Below, in pieces: positions 48,496 to 57,912 of a DNA stretch of 64,000 bases. A program made the position numbers and the translations under genes. The notes beneath the pieces were generated by a model that worked only from the letters and a program-made list of their open reading frames with translations, had not been told where the DNA came from and did no database searches. The DNA is taken from contig FSRV01000001.1 of assembly GCA_900142905.1 (NCBI GenBank), forward strand, positions 4,402,001 through 4,466,000, read 5' to 3'. This stretch comes from Burkholderia sp. GAS332. GTDB taxonomy: Bacteria; Pseudomonadota; Gammaproteobacteria; Burkholderiales; Burkholderiaceae. The first letter of the stretch is position 1, and each line of letters opens with the position of its first letter.

Positions 48496-48545
48496 GGCGC
48501 ATACCCCCGCCTGCTTTCACACCCGGCTTGCCACGCGCCCTCGCT

Positions 48546-49751
48546 TCACTGCACTACGCCTGAACCGAACACTTCAGTGTGAATCCGTGCCGCATCCACA
48601 CCAAGCGAGGCCAACGCCTCGCATTGCGCGCGCATGAACGGCACCGGCCCACAGAGGTAGTAATCCGCATCGGGAACGATCAGCTTGTCGGCGATTTTCG
48701 CGAGGTCGAGACGGCCTTCAAAATCGTAGTCGATGCCGGCGCGATCGCGCGCGTCAACGGCTTCGTAGAACACCGCGCGCGTAACGTTAGGATGCGCTGA
48801 GACCGTATCGTTAAGCCACTGCCGGAACGCATGCACGCGGCCATTGCGGCAGGCATGCACGAAGGTCACGCTGCGCTCACTCTGGTCGGCGAGTAACGTG
48901 GACAGCATCGAGGTCATCGGGGTCACGCCTACGCCACCGCTCATCAGCACCACCGGTGTCGTCTTCTGGCGGTCCAACATGAAATCGCCCATTGGCGCGC
49001 TGACATGCACTACCGTGCCCACTTCCACACCGTCGTGCATGAGGTTCGATACATGGCCGGGCGCAGTGTCCTCGCGGCCGGCCTCGCGCTTCACCGAAAT
49101 ACGCAGCCAGTTACCGTTGGGTGCATCCGACAAACTGTACTGCCGCGGCTGATCGACGCCGAGTTGATCCACGAATCGCTTCACGCTCAGATATTGGCCG
49201 GGTTCGAAGCCACAGGCGGGCGAGCCGTCGGCAGGCGTTAGATAGAACGACGTGATCTCATCGCTCTCCACTTCCTTGCGCGCCACTTTGAACGGGCGAA
49301 AGCCGCTCCACGCCGCACCTTCATAGAGCTTTGCCTCCGCGCCGATGAAGATATCCGCGAGCTGCCCATACGCGACTTCCCATGCGCCGAGCGTCTCCTG
49401 ATCGACTGCGTCGCCGAGCACATCGACGATTGCGCCCAACAGATGGCGCCCGACGATCGGATACTGTTCCGGCCGGATATTCAGACTCGCGTGCTTATGC
49501 GCGATTCGCGAGACGGTCGGGCCCAGCGCACTGAGGTTATCGATATTGGCGGCGTACGCATACACCGCCTTCGCCAGCGTTTCCGGCTGACTGCCGCTCT
49601 TCTGGTGAGTCTGGTTGAACACGTTCTTCAACTCGGGATGGTGCGCGAACATGCGCTTGTAGAAGTGCTGGGTGATGGTCGTGCCGTGTACGGCGAGCAC
49701 CGGAACGGTGGCTTTGACGCGGGCGATCTGGTCGGCGGTGAGAGCGGGCAT
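48546..49751 (-). CDS. hmp: Flavohemoglobin (nitric oxide dioxygenase)
   Basis: The 401-residue enzyme converts NO plus O2 to nitrate using NAD(P)H. The globin domain spans residues 1-140 (proximal His in ISRIAHKHASLNI, Tyr/Gln-type distal pocket in the B/E helices). The FAD domain follows with RQYSLSDAPNG, and then the NAD domain with VVLMSGGVGVTPMTSML and YYLCGPVPFM. The gene stands alone on the minus strand with an NsrR-like operator 13 bp upstream of its start. Confidence 0.96.
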   Translation of the reverse strand: MPALTADQIARVKATVPVLAVHGTTITQHFYKRMFAHHPELKNVFNQTHQKSGSQPETLAKAVYAYAANIDNLSALGPTVSRIAHKHASLNIRPEQYPIVGRHLLGAIVDVLGDAVDQETLGAWEVAYGQLADIFIGAEAKLYEGAAWSGFRPFKVARKEVESDEITSFYLTPADGSPACGFEPGQYLSVKRFVDQLGVDQPRQYSLSDAPNGNWLRISVKREAGREDTAPGHVSNLMHDGVEVGTVVHVSAPMGDFMLDRQKTTPVVLMSGGVGVTPMTSMLSTLLADQSERSVTFVHACRNGRVHAFRQWLNDTVSAHPNVTRAVFYEAVDARDRAGIDYDFEGRLDLAKIADKLIVPDADYYLCGPVPFMRAQCEALASLGVDAARIHTEVFGSGVVQ

Positions 49752-49763
49752 AACAACTTCTCC

Positions 49764-49792
49764 TTAAAGATGCATTTACAATACATCTTTAA
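49764..49792. promoter_or_regulatory. NsrR-like operator of hmp
   Basis: TTAAAGATGCATT and AATACATCTTTAA (49764-49776, 49780-49792) form 13-bp arms with one mismatch around TAC. This fits the NsrR consensus AAGATGYATTT-N-AATRCATCTT known for NO-responsive repression of hmp. It lies directly upstream of the hmp start. No nsrR gene is in the window. Confidence 0.88.
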
Positions 49793-49861
49793 GGGGGCGC
49801 TTTGCACCGGACAGATTGTCACAGCGTTTAAAGGGACCGAAGCAGGGACTGAAGCCCTCTG

Positions 49862-50416
49862 TTAGCCGGCGCTACGATCATGCCGCCATAACACGTCGCT
49901 GCCGCCGTCTGCGCGATTGAGCACGCGCGCGAGCACGAACAGCAGGTCGGACAGCCGGTTCACATACTGGCGCGGCGCCTCATTGACCGGCTCGTCTTCA
50001 CCCAGGGCGACGATCGACCGCTCGGCGCGCCGGCACACCGTACGGCACACGTGCGCAAGCGCGGCCGCACGCGAGCCAGCGGGCAGAATGAATTCCTTCA
50101 ATGGCGGCAGGGTCGCGTTGTAGTCGGCCAGCCAATCGTCGAGTTGGCCGAGGTGCTTATCGGTAATCATCGTATGGCCGGGGATGCAGAGCTCGCCGCC
50201 AAGATCGAACAGGTCGTGCTGAATCGCGACCAGCCCCGCCCGCACGTTGTCAGGCAGCGCCTCACACAGCAACACGCCGAGATTCGAATTGAGTTCGTCG
50301 ACGTCGCCGATTGCGGCAATGCGCGCGCTGTCTTTGCGCACGCGCCGGCCGTCGCCGAGACCGGTGGTGCCGTCATCGCCCGTACGGGTGGCGATCTTGC
50401 TCAAGCGGTTGCCCAT
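49862..50416 (-). CDS. ATP:cob(I)alamin adenosyltransferase, PduO type
   Basis: The 184-residue enzyme makes adenosylcobalamin. Signatures are TRTGDDGTTGLGDGRRVRKDSARIAAIGDVDELNSNLG at the N-terminus, the active-site region AALAHVCRTVCRRAERSIVAL, and PRQYVNRLSDLLFVLARVLN at the end. ATG 50416 has GGGAGA 5 nt upstream; the longer in-frame start is rejected. I looked for a cobalamin-riboswitch B12 box upstream and saw none. It is divergent from the hydroxyacid dehydrogenase gene. Confidence 0.93.
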   Translation of the reverse strand: MGNRLSKIATRTGDDGTTGLGDGRRVRKDSARIAAIGDVDELNSNLGVLLCEALPDNVRAGLVAIQHDLFDLGGELCIPGHTMITDKHLGQLDDWLADYNATLPPLKEFILPAGSRAAALAHVCRTVCRRAERSIVALGEDEPVNEAPRQYVNRLSDLLFVLARVLNRADGGSDVLWRHDRSAG

Positions 50417-50652
50417 GATGTCTCCCATGCATTCATTCAGTGACGATGCGTTAGCGCGGCGCCGGTGAGTCCATCCGGCGAATCCGGTCAGTGAGCCACC
50501 AGACAGGCCACCGCGTTTGTCCATATTGCGCGCATCGTGAGGTCGCCGCCATTATAGGAGCGGCAATCGGTCCCGACGCCGGCCCGCGGGTGATCGGCGT
50601 AAAATGAAGCACAAGCTGTAGAACAGCTCCGTCCCAATATCAGGAGACATGC

Positions 50653-52068
50653 GTGAACCATCCCGTGCCGCCGGCCCCACTGCGCCGGCCGTTTCCCGCC
50701 GAGTTGCTGGCCGAACTCAAAGCCGCTTTCGGCGAACGCGTGTCCACAGCAGAGGCTGTCCGCGCGCACCATGGCCGCGATGAATCGCCGTTCGATCCCC
50801 AACTGCCCGACGCCGTCGTATTCGCGCGCAATACGGAAGACGTGCAAACCATCGTCAGGCTGTGCGGCCAGTACAACGTACCGATCATCCCCTACGGCAA
50901 CGGTTCGTCGCTCGAAGGACATCTGCTGGCGGTGCAAGGCGGCGTGTCGATCGACCTGTCGGAAATGAACCGCGTGTTGTCAATCAACGCCGAAGATCTG
51001 ACCGTCACGGTCGAACCCGGTATCTCGCGCAAGCAGTTGAACGAAGCGCTGCGCGACACCGGCCTGTTTTTCCCGATCGACCCGGGTGCGGACGCGAGCA
51101 TCGGCGGCATGTCGGCCACGCGCGCCTCGGGTACGAATGCGGTGCGCTACGGCACGATGCGCGAAAACGTACTCGGGCTGACCGTGGTGCTCGCCGACGG
51201 CCGCGTGATCAAAACCGGCACGCGCGCGCGCAAGTCGGCGGCGGGTTACGACCTCACGCGCCTGTTCGTCGGTTCTGAAGGCACGCTCGGCGTCATTACC
51301 GAAATCACCGTTCGGCTTTACCCGCAGCCCGAGGCGGTTTCGGCTGCGGTCTGCACGTTCCCGTCGATGGGCGATGCGGTGCGCGCCGTCATCGAAACGA
51401 TTCAGATGGGCGTGCCGATTGCGCGCGTCGAGTTCGTCGACTCGCTCGCGATCCGCTCGATCAATCGCCATTCGAATCTGACGCTGCGTGAAGCGCCCAC
51501 ACTCTTCTTCGAATTCCACGGCACCGAAGCCGGGGTGAAAGAGCAAGCCGAACTGGTGCAGGAAATCGCCGCGCAGAATGCGGGCGAAGGCTTCGAATGG
51601 GCGACCCGCCCGGAAGACCGCAGCCGTCTGTGGAACGCGCGCCACAACGCCTATTTCGCGATGCTGCAACTGAAACCCGGCTGCCGCGCCGTTACGACCG
51701 ATGTCTGCGTGCCGATCTCGCGCCTCGCGGAATGTGTGGTGGAAACGGAGCAGGATCTGAACGCGTCGCCGCTGCCCTGCCCGATCGTCGGCCATGTCGG
51801 CGATGGCAACTTCCACGTCGCGATCCTGATCGATCCGAACAAACCGGAAGAGCTCGCCGAAGCCGAACGCCTGAACCATCGCATCGTGCAGCGCGCGCTG
51901 CGCATGGACGGCACCTGCACGGGCGAGCACGGTGTCGGGTTGCACAAGATGAATTTCCTGCTCGAAGAACACGGTGAAGTCGCCGTCGACACGATGCGCT
52001 CCATCAAGCACGCGCTTGATCCGCGCAATCTGATGAACCCGGGCAAGATCTTCTCCTGGGCGGCTTGA
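50653..52068 (+). CDS. FAD-linked D-2-hydroxyacid (D-lactate type) dehydrogenase
   Basis: This is a 471-residue flavoprotein of the GlcD/LDHD family. The FAD-binding N-terminal domain has VPIIPYGNGSSLEGH, SIDLSEMNRV, DPGADASIGGMSATRASGTNAVRYGTM and GYDLTRLFVGSEGTLGVITE. The C-terminal domain has PIVGHVGDGNFH (metal-binding His) and GTCTGEHGVG. The GTG start at 50653 follows AGGAGACATGC. It precedes glcDEF by 139 bp on the same strand. D-lactate is the likely substrate by family resemblance; glycolate is possible. Confidence 0.9.
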   Translation: MNHPVPPAPLRRPFPAELLAELKAAFGERVSTAEAVRAHHGRDESPFDPQLPDAVVFARNTEDVQTIVRLCGQYNVPIIPYGNGSSLEGHLLAVQGGVSIDLSEMNRVLSINAEDLTVTVEPGISRKQLNEALRDTGLFFPIDPGADASIGGMSATRASGTNAVRYGTMRENVLGLTVVLADGRVIKTGTRARKSAAGYDLTRLFVGSEGTLGVITEITVRLYPQPEAVSAAVCTFPSMGDAVRAVIETIQMGVPIARVEFVDSLAIRSINRHSNLTLREAPTLFFEFHGTEAGVKEQAELVQEIAAQNAGEGFEWATRPEDRSRLWNARHNAYFAMLQLKPGCRAVTTDVCVPISRLAECVVETEQDLNASPLPCPIVGHVGDGNFHVAILIDPNKPEELAEAERLNHRIVQRALRMDGTCTGEHGVGLHKMNFLLEEHGEVAVDTMRSIKHALDPRNLMNPGKIFSWAA

Positions 52069-52207
52069 GGCGTCGTCGGCGCTCAGCTAAGCTCAGCTCA
52101 GTTGCGACAGAGGCAGAGACCAGCGGCAGCGGCAGCCACAACGCCTGCTGCCGCACAACCAGCCTTGACCTGGCACGCACGGTGAAAGACACGAGGAGAC
52201 ACGTCAT

Positions 52208-53701
52208 ATGAACGCACCCGTCGAACTGACGGCCGAAGTTCTCGCCCAGCGCCAGCGCGAAGTCGTGCAAGCGCTGATGGCCGTACTGCCAACCCACTGT
52301 CTGCTGTATCGCGAAGAAGACACCGTTGCCTACGAGTGCGACGGCCTCGCCGCCTACAGGCGTCTGCCGCTCGCGGTGGCGTTGCCCGAGACGGAATCGC
52401 AGGTGCAGCGCATCGTGCAGATCTGTCACCGGCTTGACGTGCCGATCGTGCCACGCGGCGCGGGCACCGGTTTGTCCGGCGGGGCGATGCCGATTCGTCA
52501 CGGCGTGGTGGTATCGCTGGCGCGCTTCCGGAAGATCGTCGAAGTTGACTCGTATGCCCGGACCGCGACGGTCCAGCCGGGCGTGCGCAATCTGTCGATT
52601 TCCGAAGCTGCGGCCCCGTATGGCCTTTACTACGCGCCCGATCCGTCGTCGCAGATCGCCTGCACGATCGGCGGCAACGTCTCCGAGAACTCGGGCGGCG
52701 TGCACTGCCTCAAATACGGCCTGACCGTACACAACGTGCTGCGTGTGCGCGCCGTGACGATGGAAGGCGAAATCGTCGAATTCGGTTCACTCGCACCGGA
52801 CGCGCCAGGCCTCGATCTGCTCGCGGTGTTGATCGGCAGCGAAGGCATGTTCGCGATCGTCACCGAAGTCACCGTCAAGTTGATCCCGAAGCCGCAAACG
52901 GCGCAGGTCATCATGGCCAGTTTCGACGACGTCGTGAAAGGCGGCGACGCAGTCGCCGGCATCATTGCAGCGGGCATCATTCCAGCGGGTCTGGAAATGA
53001 TGGACAAACCGGCCACGCGCGCCGTCGAAGAGTTCGTCAACGCGGGTTACGACCTCGACGCCGCAGCGATCCTGCTGTGCGAATCGGACGGCACGCCGGA
53101 AGAAGTCGCCGACGAAATCGTCCGTATGACCGCGGTGCTGCGCGAACAGGGCGCCACCCGCATCCAGATTTCACGTTCGGAAAACGAACGCCTGCGCTTC
53201 TGGTCCGGACGCAAAAACGCGTTTCCGGCGGCAGGCCGCATTTCGCCCGACTACTACTGCATGGACGGCACCGTGCCGCGCCGCAGTATCGGACCGCTGC
53301 TGGCGCGCATCGAAGTGATGGAGAAGAAATACGGCCTGCGCTGCATCAACGTGTTCCACGCCGGCGATGGCAACATGCATCCGCTGATCCTGTTCAACGG
53401 CAACGATATGGACGAGTGGCATCGGGCTGAAGCGTTCGGTTGCGACATTCTCGAAACCTGCGTCGAACTGGGCGGCACGGTGACGGGCGAGCATGGCGTC
53501 GGCATCGAGAAAATCAATTCAATGTGCGTGCAGTTCTCGCCTGAAGAGCGCGACGCGTTTCACGCGGTCAAGCGCGCCTTCGACCCGCCCGGCTTACTGA
53601 ACCCCGACAAGGGTATTCCCACCCGCGCGCGTTGCGCCGAGTACGGCAAGATGCATGTGCGCGGCGGCCTGTTGCCCCATCCGGATTTGCCGCGGTTTTA
53701 A
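52208..53701 (+). CDS. glcD: Glycolate oxidase subunit GlcD
   Basis: The 497-residue FAD subunit of glycolate dehydrogenase oxidises glycolate to glyoxylate. Features are VPIVPRGAGTGLSGGAMP, DPSSQIACTIGGNVSENSGGVHCLKYGLT, LDLLAVLIGSEGMFAIVTEVTVKL, NVFHAGDGNMHPLI (metal-binding His) and GTVTGEHGVGIEK. ATG 52208 follows GAGGAG at good spacing. It begins the glcDEF order; a short AGCTCAGCT-type repeat lies in the gap upstream (about 52081-52100). Confidence 0.95.
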   Translation: MNAPVELTAEVLAQRQREVVQALMAVLPTHCLLYREEDTVAYECDGLAAYRRLPLAVALPETESQVQRIVQICHRLDVPIVPRGAGTGLSGGAMPIRHGVVVSLARFRKIVEVDSYARTATVQPGVRNLSISEAAAPYGLYYAPDPSSQIACTIGGNVSENSGGVHCLKYGLTVHNVLRVRAVTMEGEIVEFGSLAPDAPGLDLLAVLIGSEGMFAIVTEVTVKLIPKPQTAQVIMASFDDVVKGGDAVAGIIAAGIIPAGLEMMDKPATRAVEEFVNAGYDLDAAAILLCESDGTPEEVADEIVRMTAVLREQGATRIQISRSENERLRFWSGRKNAFPAAGRISPDYYCMDGTVPRRSIGPLLARIEVMEKKYGLRCINVFHAGDGNMHPLILFNGNDMDEWHRAEAFGCDILETCVELGGTVTGEHGVGIEKINSMCVQFSPEERDAFHAVKRAFDPPGLLNPDKGIPTRARCAEYGKMHVRGGLLPHPDLPRF

Positions 53702-53948
53702 GGCGAGCGGCGGGCTTCCCCTCGCGCCCCGCGACTGTAGGGTAGGTGGCGCGAACGTCGGCCCGCGCCGCGCGTTCGCCGCTCCGTCGCCCCCTTCGCC
53801 GCTTCCCATCTTCCGCCGACGCACCGCGCATACCCGCGCCGGTGCTACTTCCCCGCTCCCACCCTGATTACCCGATGCGGGTCCGCTCCGGGTTGCCAGC
53901 GAGCCCCCGCCCGGTACAATCAATCGAAACACAACGAAGCAGGGCACC

Positions 53949-55037
53949 ATGGAAGAGGACGACATCGTCGCCGTTTGGTCTGAACGCGTGCGTTCAGCCA
54001 GCGCCGAAGGGCGCACATTGCGCATCCGTGGCGGCGGCACCAAAGACTGGTACGGTCAGACGCTGGAAGGTGACATCCTCGACACGCGCGCTTATCGCGG
54101 CATCATCGCCTACGATCCGGCCGAACTGGTCATTACCGCGCGCGCGGGCACCCCCCTGCTGGAGATCGAGGCCGCGCTCGCCGAACACGATCAGATGCTC
54201 GCCTTCGAACCGCCCCACTTCGGGCCCCAGGCCACCTTCGGCGGCTGCGTTGCGGCGGGCATCGCCGGTCCGCGCCGCCCGTCCGCCGGTGCGGCGCGCG
54301 ACTTCGTGCTCGGCACGGTGATCATGAACGGCCAGGGCCAGACGCTGCATTTCGGCGGCCAGGTGGTGAAAAACGTCGCCGGTTACGACGTCTCGCGTTT
54401 AATGGCGGGCTCGCTCGGCACCCTCGGGCTGATCCTCGAACTGTCGGTCAAAGTGCTGCCGCTGCCGCAGGCCGAAACCACGCTCAAATTCGAAATGAAC
54501 GGCACAGACGCGGTCCGCAAGCTCAACGAATGGGGCGGCCGGCCGCTGCCAATCACGGCGAGCGCATGGCGTCACGGCACGCTGGCCTTGCGGATGGCCG
54601 GCGCGGAAGCCGCGGTCAAAGCGGCGCGTACGGCGCTCGGCGGCGAAGTCGTCGATGCGGTCGAGGCAGAGCGCTTCTGGGCAGGTCTGCGCGAACAGAC
54701 CGACTCGTTCTTTGCGGCCATCCCGCCGAAAGCCGCGCTGTGGCGCCTCGCGCTGCCCTCGATCACCGAGCCGCTGCAATTGCCCGGCGCGCAACTGATG
54801 GAATGGGGCGGCGGCCAGCGCTGGTGGATCACCGATACTGACGCGCAAACCGTACGCATGAGCGCGAAGCAGGCCGGCGGCCACGCCACCATCTTCCGCA
54901 CGGGCCATGGCTACGATCGCAGCGCCGGTGTCTTCACGCCGCTGCCCGCACCGCTAATGAAAATCCATCGCGGCCTGAAAGCCGCCTTCGACCCCGCGCG
55001 CATTTTCAATCGCGGCCGTCTCTACCCTGACTTCTGA
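53949..55037 (+). CDS. glcE: Glycolate oxidase subunit GlcE
   Basis: The 362-residue second FAD-binding subunit has LRIRGGGTKDWYG near residue 24, GTPLLEIEAALAEHDQMLAFEPPHFGPQATFGGCVAAGIAGPRRPSAGAARDFVLG, and QVVKNVAGYDVSRLMAGSLGTLGLILEL. The protein is shorter than GlcD and lacks its C-terminal metal site, as usual. It is 247 bp after glcD, a wider gap than typical; I see no gene in it. It starts 8 bp before glcF's upstream boundary, so glcE and glcF are coupled. Confidence 0.95.
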   Translation: MEEDDIVAVWSERVRSASAEGRTLRIRGGGTKDWYGQTLEGDILDTRAYRGIIAYDPAELVITARAGTPLLEIEAALAEHDQMLAFEPPHFGPQATFGGCVAAGIAGPRRPSAGAARDFVLGTVIMNGQGQTLHFGGQVVKNVAGYDVSRLMAGSLGTLGLILELSVKVLPLPQAETTLKFEMNGTDAVRKLNEWGGRPLPITASAWRHGTLALRMAGAEAAVKAARTALGGEVVDAVEAERFWAGLREQTDSFFAAIPPKAALWRLALPSITEPLQLPGAQLMEWGGGQRWWITDTDAQTVRMSAKQAGGHATIFRTGHGYDRSAGVFTPLPAPLMKIHRGLKAAFDPARIFNRGRLYPDF

Positions 55038-55045
55038 GTGACGCG

Positions 55046-56272
55046 ATGCAAACCAACCTCGCGGACTTCATTCGCAACACGCCTGATGGTGACGAAGCCG
55101 ACGCCATTCTGCGCAATTGCGTGCACTGCGGTTTCTGCACGGCGACCTGCCCGACCTATCAGATACTCGGCGACGAACTCGACGGCCCGCGCGGCCGCAT
55201 CTATCTGATCAAGCAGATGGTGGAAGGCGCCGAGGTCACGCGCAGCACCCAGGTCCATCTCGACCGCTGCCTCACCTGCCGAAACTGCGAAACCACCTGC
55301 CCATCCGGCGTGCAGTACGGCCGGCTGGTCGAGATCGGCCGCAAGATCACCGAGGAGAAAGTCACGCGCCCGCTCGGTCAGCGGATGGTGCGCCGGCTGC
55401 TCGCGAGCTTCGTGCCGAACAGTGCGCTGTTCACGCCGGCCATGCGTATCGGTCAGCATATCCGCCCGTTGCTGCCTAAAAAACTGCGCGACAAGGTGCC
55501 CGCGCGGCAGCGTCCGCTCGAATGGCCGACTGCGAAACATCCGCGCAAGATGCTGATGCTCGCGGGCTGCGTGCAACCGTCCATGATGCCGAATGTCAAC
55601 GTCGCGACGGCGCGAGTACTCGACGCGCTCGGCGTGGAAACATTGATCGCGCCCGAAGCCGGCTGTTGCGGGGCGATCCGTCTGCACCTGGGTTACAACG
55701 ACGAAGCGCTCGACGACCTGCGCGCCAACATCGACGCGTGGTGGCCGTATATCGAAGACGGTGCGGAAGCGATCGTGATGAACGCGTCGGGCTGCGGCGC
55801 GACGGTCAAGGAATACGCGCATCTGCTGCGCAACGATCCGGCGTATGCGGAAAAGGCGCGCCGCGTAACCGAACTGACGCGCGACATCTCAGAGATCCTG
55901 CCGGAGTTCGAAGAAGCGCTCGTCGCCGTGAGCCGCCGCCGCGCGATCCATACGGTGGCGTTCCATCCGCCGTGCACGTTGCAGCATGGTCAGCAGCTGC
56001 GCGGCAAAGTCGAACATCTGCTGGCAGCGCTCGGCGTCGAAGTCCGTCTGCCCGCCGACAGTCATCTCTGCTGCGGCTCGGCCGGCACCTATTCGCTGAC
56101 GCAGCCCAAGCTCTCGTACGCACTGCGCGATCAGAAGCTCGAGCGGCTGCAGGCGCAGGAGCCGCAAGTGATCGTGTCGGCGAACGTCGGCTGCATTGCG
56201 CATCTGCAAAGCGGCACGTCGACGCCGGTCGCGCATTGGATCGAACTGGTCGAGCACATGCTGTCCGTATAA
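55046..56272 (+). CDS. glcF: Glycolate oxidase iron-sulfur subunit GlcF
   Basis: The 408-residue electron-transfer subunit has two [4Fe-4S] ferredoxin motifs, CVHCGFCTATCPTY (residues about 28-41) and CLTCRNCETTCPSG (about 75-88). Two CCG-type heterodisulfide-reductase-like domains follow (GCVQPSMMPNVN, EAGCCGAIRLHLG, HPPCTLQHG, HLCCGSAGTYSLTQP). It receives electrons from GlcD/GlcE and probably passes them to quinone. It is followed by yggS after 40 bp. Confidence 0.96.
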   Translation: MQTNLADFIRNTPDGDEADAILRNCVHCGFCTATCPTYQILGDELDGPRGRIYLIKQMVEGAEVTRSTQVHLDRCLTCRNCETTCPSGVQYGRLVEIGRKITEEKVTRPLGQRMVRRLLASFVPNSALFTPAMRIGQHIRPLLPKKLRDKVPARQRPLEWPTAKHPRKMLMLAGCVQPSMMPNVNVATARVLDALGVETLIAPEAGCCGAIRLHLGYNDEALDDLRANIDAWWPYIEDGAEAIVMNASGCGATVKEYAHLLRNDPAYAEKARRVTELTRDISEILPEFEEALVAVSRRRAIHTVAFHPPCTLQHGQQLRGKVEHLLAALGVEVRLPADSHLCCGSAGTYSLTQPKLSYALRDQKLERLQAQEPQVIVSANVGCIAHLQSGTSTPVAHWIELVEHMLSV

Positions 56273-56312
56273 TCCGGATCATCGTCTTTCGTTGGACTTC
56301 CGGATCCGTTCC

Positions 56313-57011
56313 ATGCCCGATCTGATTCACAACCTCGAAGCGGTGCAGCAGCGCATCGCCCTCGCCGCGCAGGTGGCCGGACGCGACGCGCGTTCGATCA
56401 CCCTGCTCGCGGTCTCGAAGACCTTTCCCGCCGAAGACGTGCGCGCCGCCTACGCAGCCGGTCAACGCGCGTTCGGTGAGAACTACGTGCAGGAAGCCAT
56501 CACCAAGATCGAAGCGCTGGCCGATCTGCGGGCGTCGCTCGAATGGCATTTCATCGGACCATTGCAATCGAACAAGACGCGGCCCGTTGCCGAAAGCTTC
56601 GACTGGGTGCATTCGGTCGACCGGCTGAAGATCGCGCAGCGACTGTCGGAGCAGCGTCCGGACAACCTACCGCCGTTGAACGTGTGCCTGCAAGTCAACA
56701 TTAGCGGCGAAGCGTCGAAAAGCGGCGTGAGCATTGCCGAGGCAGTGGAAGTCGCGCAGGCCATCGCCGCCCTGCCGAAGCTGAACCTGCGCGGCTTGAT
56801 GGCGATTCCGGAACCCGCCGGCAGCATCGAAGACCAACGCGTGCCGCATCGGCAACTCCGTGAACTGTTCGAACGTCTGCGCAATGACGGCCTCGAACTC
56901 GATACGCTCTCGATGGGCATGTCGAGCGACCTCGAAGCCGCCGTGCTGGAAGGCGCGACGATGGTGCGCGTCGGCACGGCGATCTTCGGCGCGCGAGATT
57001 ACTCTAACTGA
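56313..57011 (+). CDS. yggS: Pyridoxal-5'-phosphate homeostasis protein (YggS family)
   Basis: The 232-residue PLP-binding, alanine-racemase-fold protein without known catalytic activity controls PLP levels and amino acid balance. Signatures are LLAVSKTFPAEDVRAAYAAGQRAFGENYVQEA (PLP Lys in AVSK), WHFIGPLQSNKTRPVA, VNISGEASKSGV, RGLMAIPEP and LSMGMSSDLEAAVLEGATMVRVGTAIFG. ATG 56313 gives the family N-terminus. It is followed by proC, the most common genomic partner of this family. Confidence 0.96.
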   Translation: MPDLIHNLEAVQQRIALAAQVAGRDARSITLLAVSKTFPAEDVRAAYAAGQRAFGENYVQEAITKIEALADLRASLEWHFIGPLQSNKTRPVAESFDWVHSVDRLKIAQRLSEQRPDNLPPLNVCLQVNISGEASKSGVSIAEAVEVAQAIAALPKLNLRGLMAIPEPAGSIEDQRVPHRQLRELFERLRNDGLELDTLSMGMSSDLEAAVLEGATMVRVGTAIFGARDYSN

Positions 57012-57064
57012 CCGTTTTGGGCCTTTCCTTTCTGGGCGCCTTACGTAACTTCTTTCGGAACATC

Positions 57065-57880
57065 ATGAAAATTGCTTTTATCGGCGGTGGCAATATGGCT
57101 GCCGCGTTGATCGGCGGCCTTATCAAGCGCGGCGTCGCGCCCACCGACCTGTACGCGATCGACCCCAATGAAGAGGCGCGCAAGCGCAATGAGCAGCAAT
57201 TCGGCATCAAGACCGGCGCGGCCGCGGACGCCGCGCTCGCGTCGTACGACGCCGTCGTGCTGGCAGTGAAGCCGCAGATCCTGAAGAGCGTCGCCGAGGC
57301 GCTGGCGCCGCATCTGAAGGCGGCCCAACTGGCGATCAGCATCGTCGCGGGTATTCGCATGGACGACATGTCGCGCTGGCTGAACGGCCATGCCCGCATC
57401 GTGCGCGTGATGCCGAACACGCCGGCGTTGATCGGTATGGGTGTGACGGGCCTCGTCGCGACCGGCAGCGTCGACGAAGCAGGCCGCGCGCTCGCGTCGC
57501 AGGTGCTGGGCGCCGTCGGCGAAACCGTCTGGTTCGACGACGAAGCGAAGATCGACGCGGTCACCGCGATCTCGGGCAGCGGTCCGGCGTATGTGTTCTA
57601 TTTCATCGAAGCGTTGCAGGAAGCGGCGCGCCAACTCGGCATGGATGAAGCGCAAGGCCGCGCGCTGGCTGTCGCGACCTTCACCGGCGCGGCGCAATTG
57701 GCCGCGAACTCCGACGAGCCGCCGAGCCTGTTACGCGAACGTGTGACGTCGAAGGGTGGCACCACGGCCGCCGCGCTGGCGTCGTTCGACGCAAGTGGGA
57801 TCAAGGATGCGATCGTGCGCGGCGTGCTCGCCGCCGATGCGCGCGCCAAGGAAATGGGCGACGAGTTCGGCAAGCTGTAA
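57065..57880 (+). CDS. proC: Pyrroline-5-carboxylate reductase
   Basis: The 271-residue NAD(P)H enzyme makes proline in the last biosynthetic step. The dinucleotide-binding start MKIAFIGGGNMAAALIGGL is clear. VLAVKPQILKSVAEAL, VRVMPNTPALIGMGVTGL and the C-terminal dimer region ISGSGPAYVFYFIEALQEAARQLGM with RVTSKGGTTAAALASFD follow. ATG 57065 was chosen over an extension of 16 residues. It is on the plus strand after yggS and converges with ubiA. Confidence 0.97.
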   Translation: MKIAFIGGGNMAAALIGGLIKRGVAPTDLYAIDPNEEARKRNEQQFGIKTGAAADAALASYDAVVLAVKPQILKSVAEALAPHLKAAQLAISIVAGIRMDDMSRWLNGHARIVRVMPNTPALIGMGVTGLVATGSVDEAGRALASQVLGAVGETVWFDDEAKIDAVTAISGSGPAYVFYFIEALQEAARQLGMDEAQGRALAVATFTGAAQLAANSDEPPSLLRERVTSKGGTTAAALASFDASGIKDAIVRGVLAADARAKEMGDEFGKL

Positions 57881-57912
57881 GCGCGGTCTCGCGGTTGGCT
57901 GGCGCGGAAGAA

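Noticed and set aside
50417..50652. Possible cobalamin riboswitch before the PduO-type gene
   Set aside because: The B12-box sequence and the expected stem arrangement were not found.
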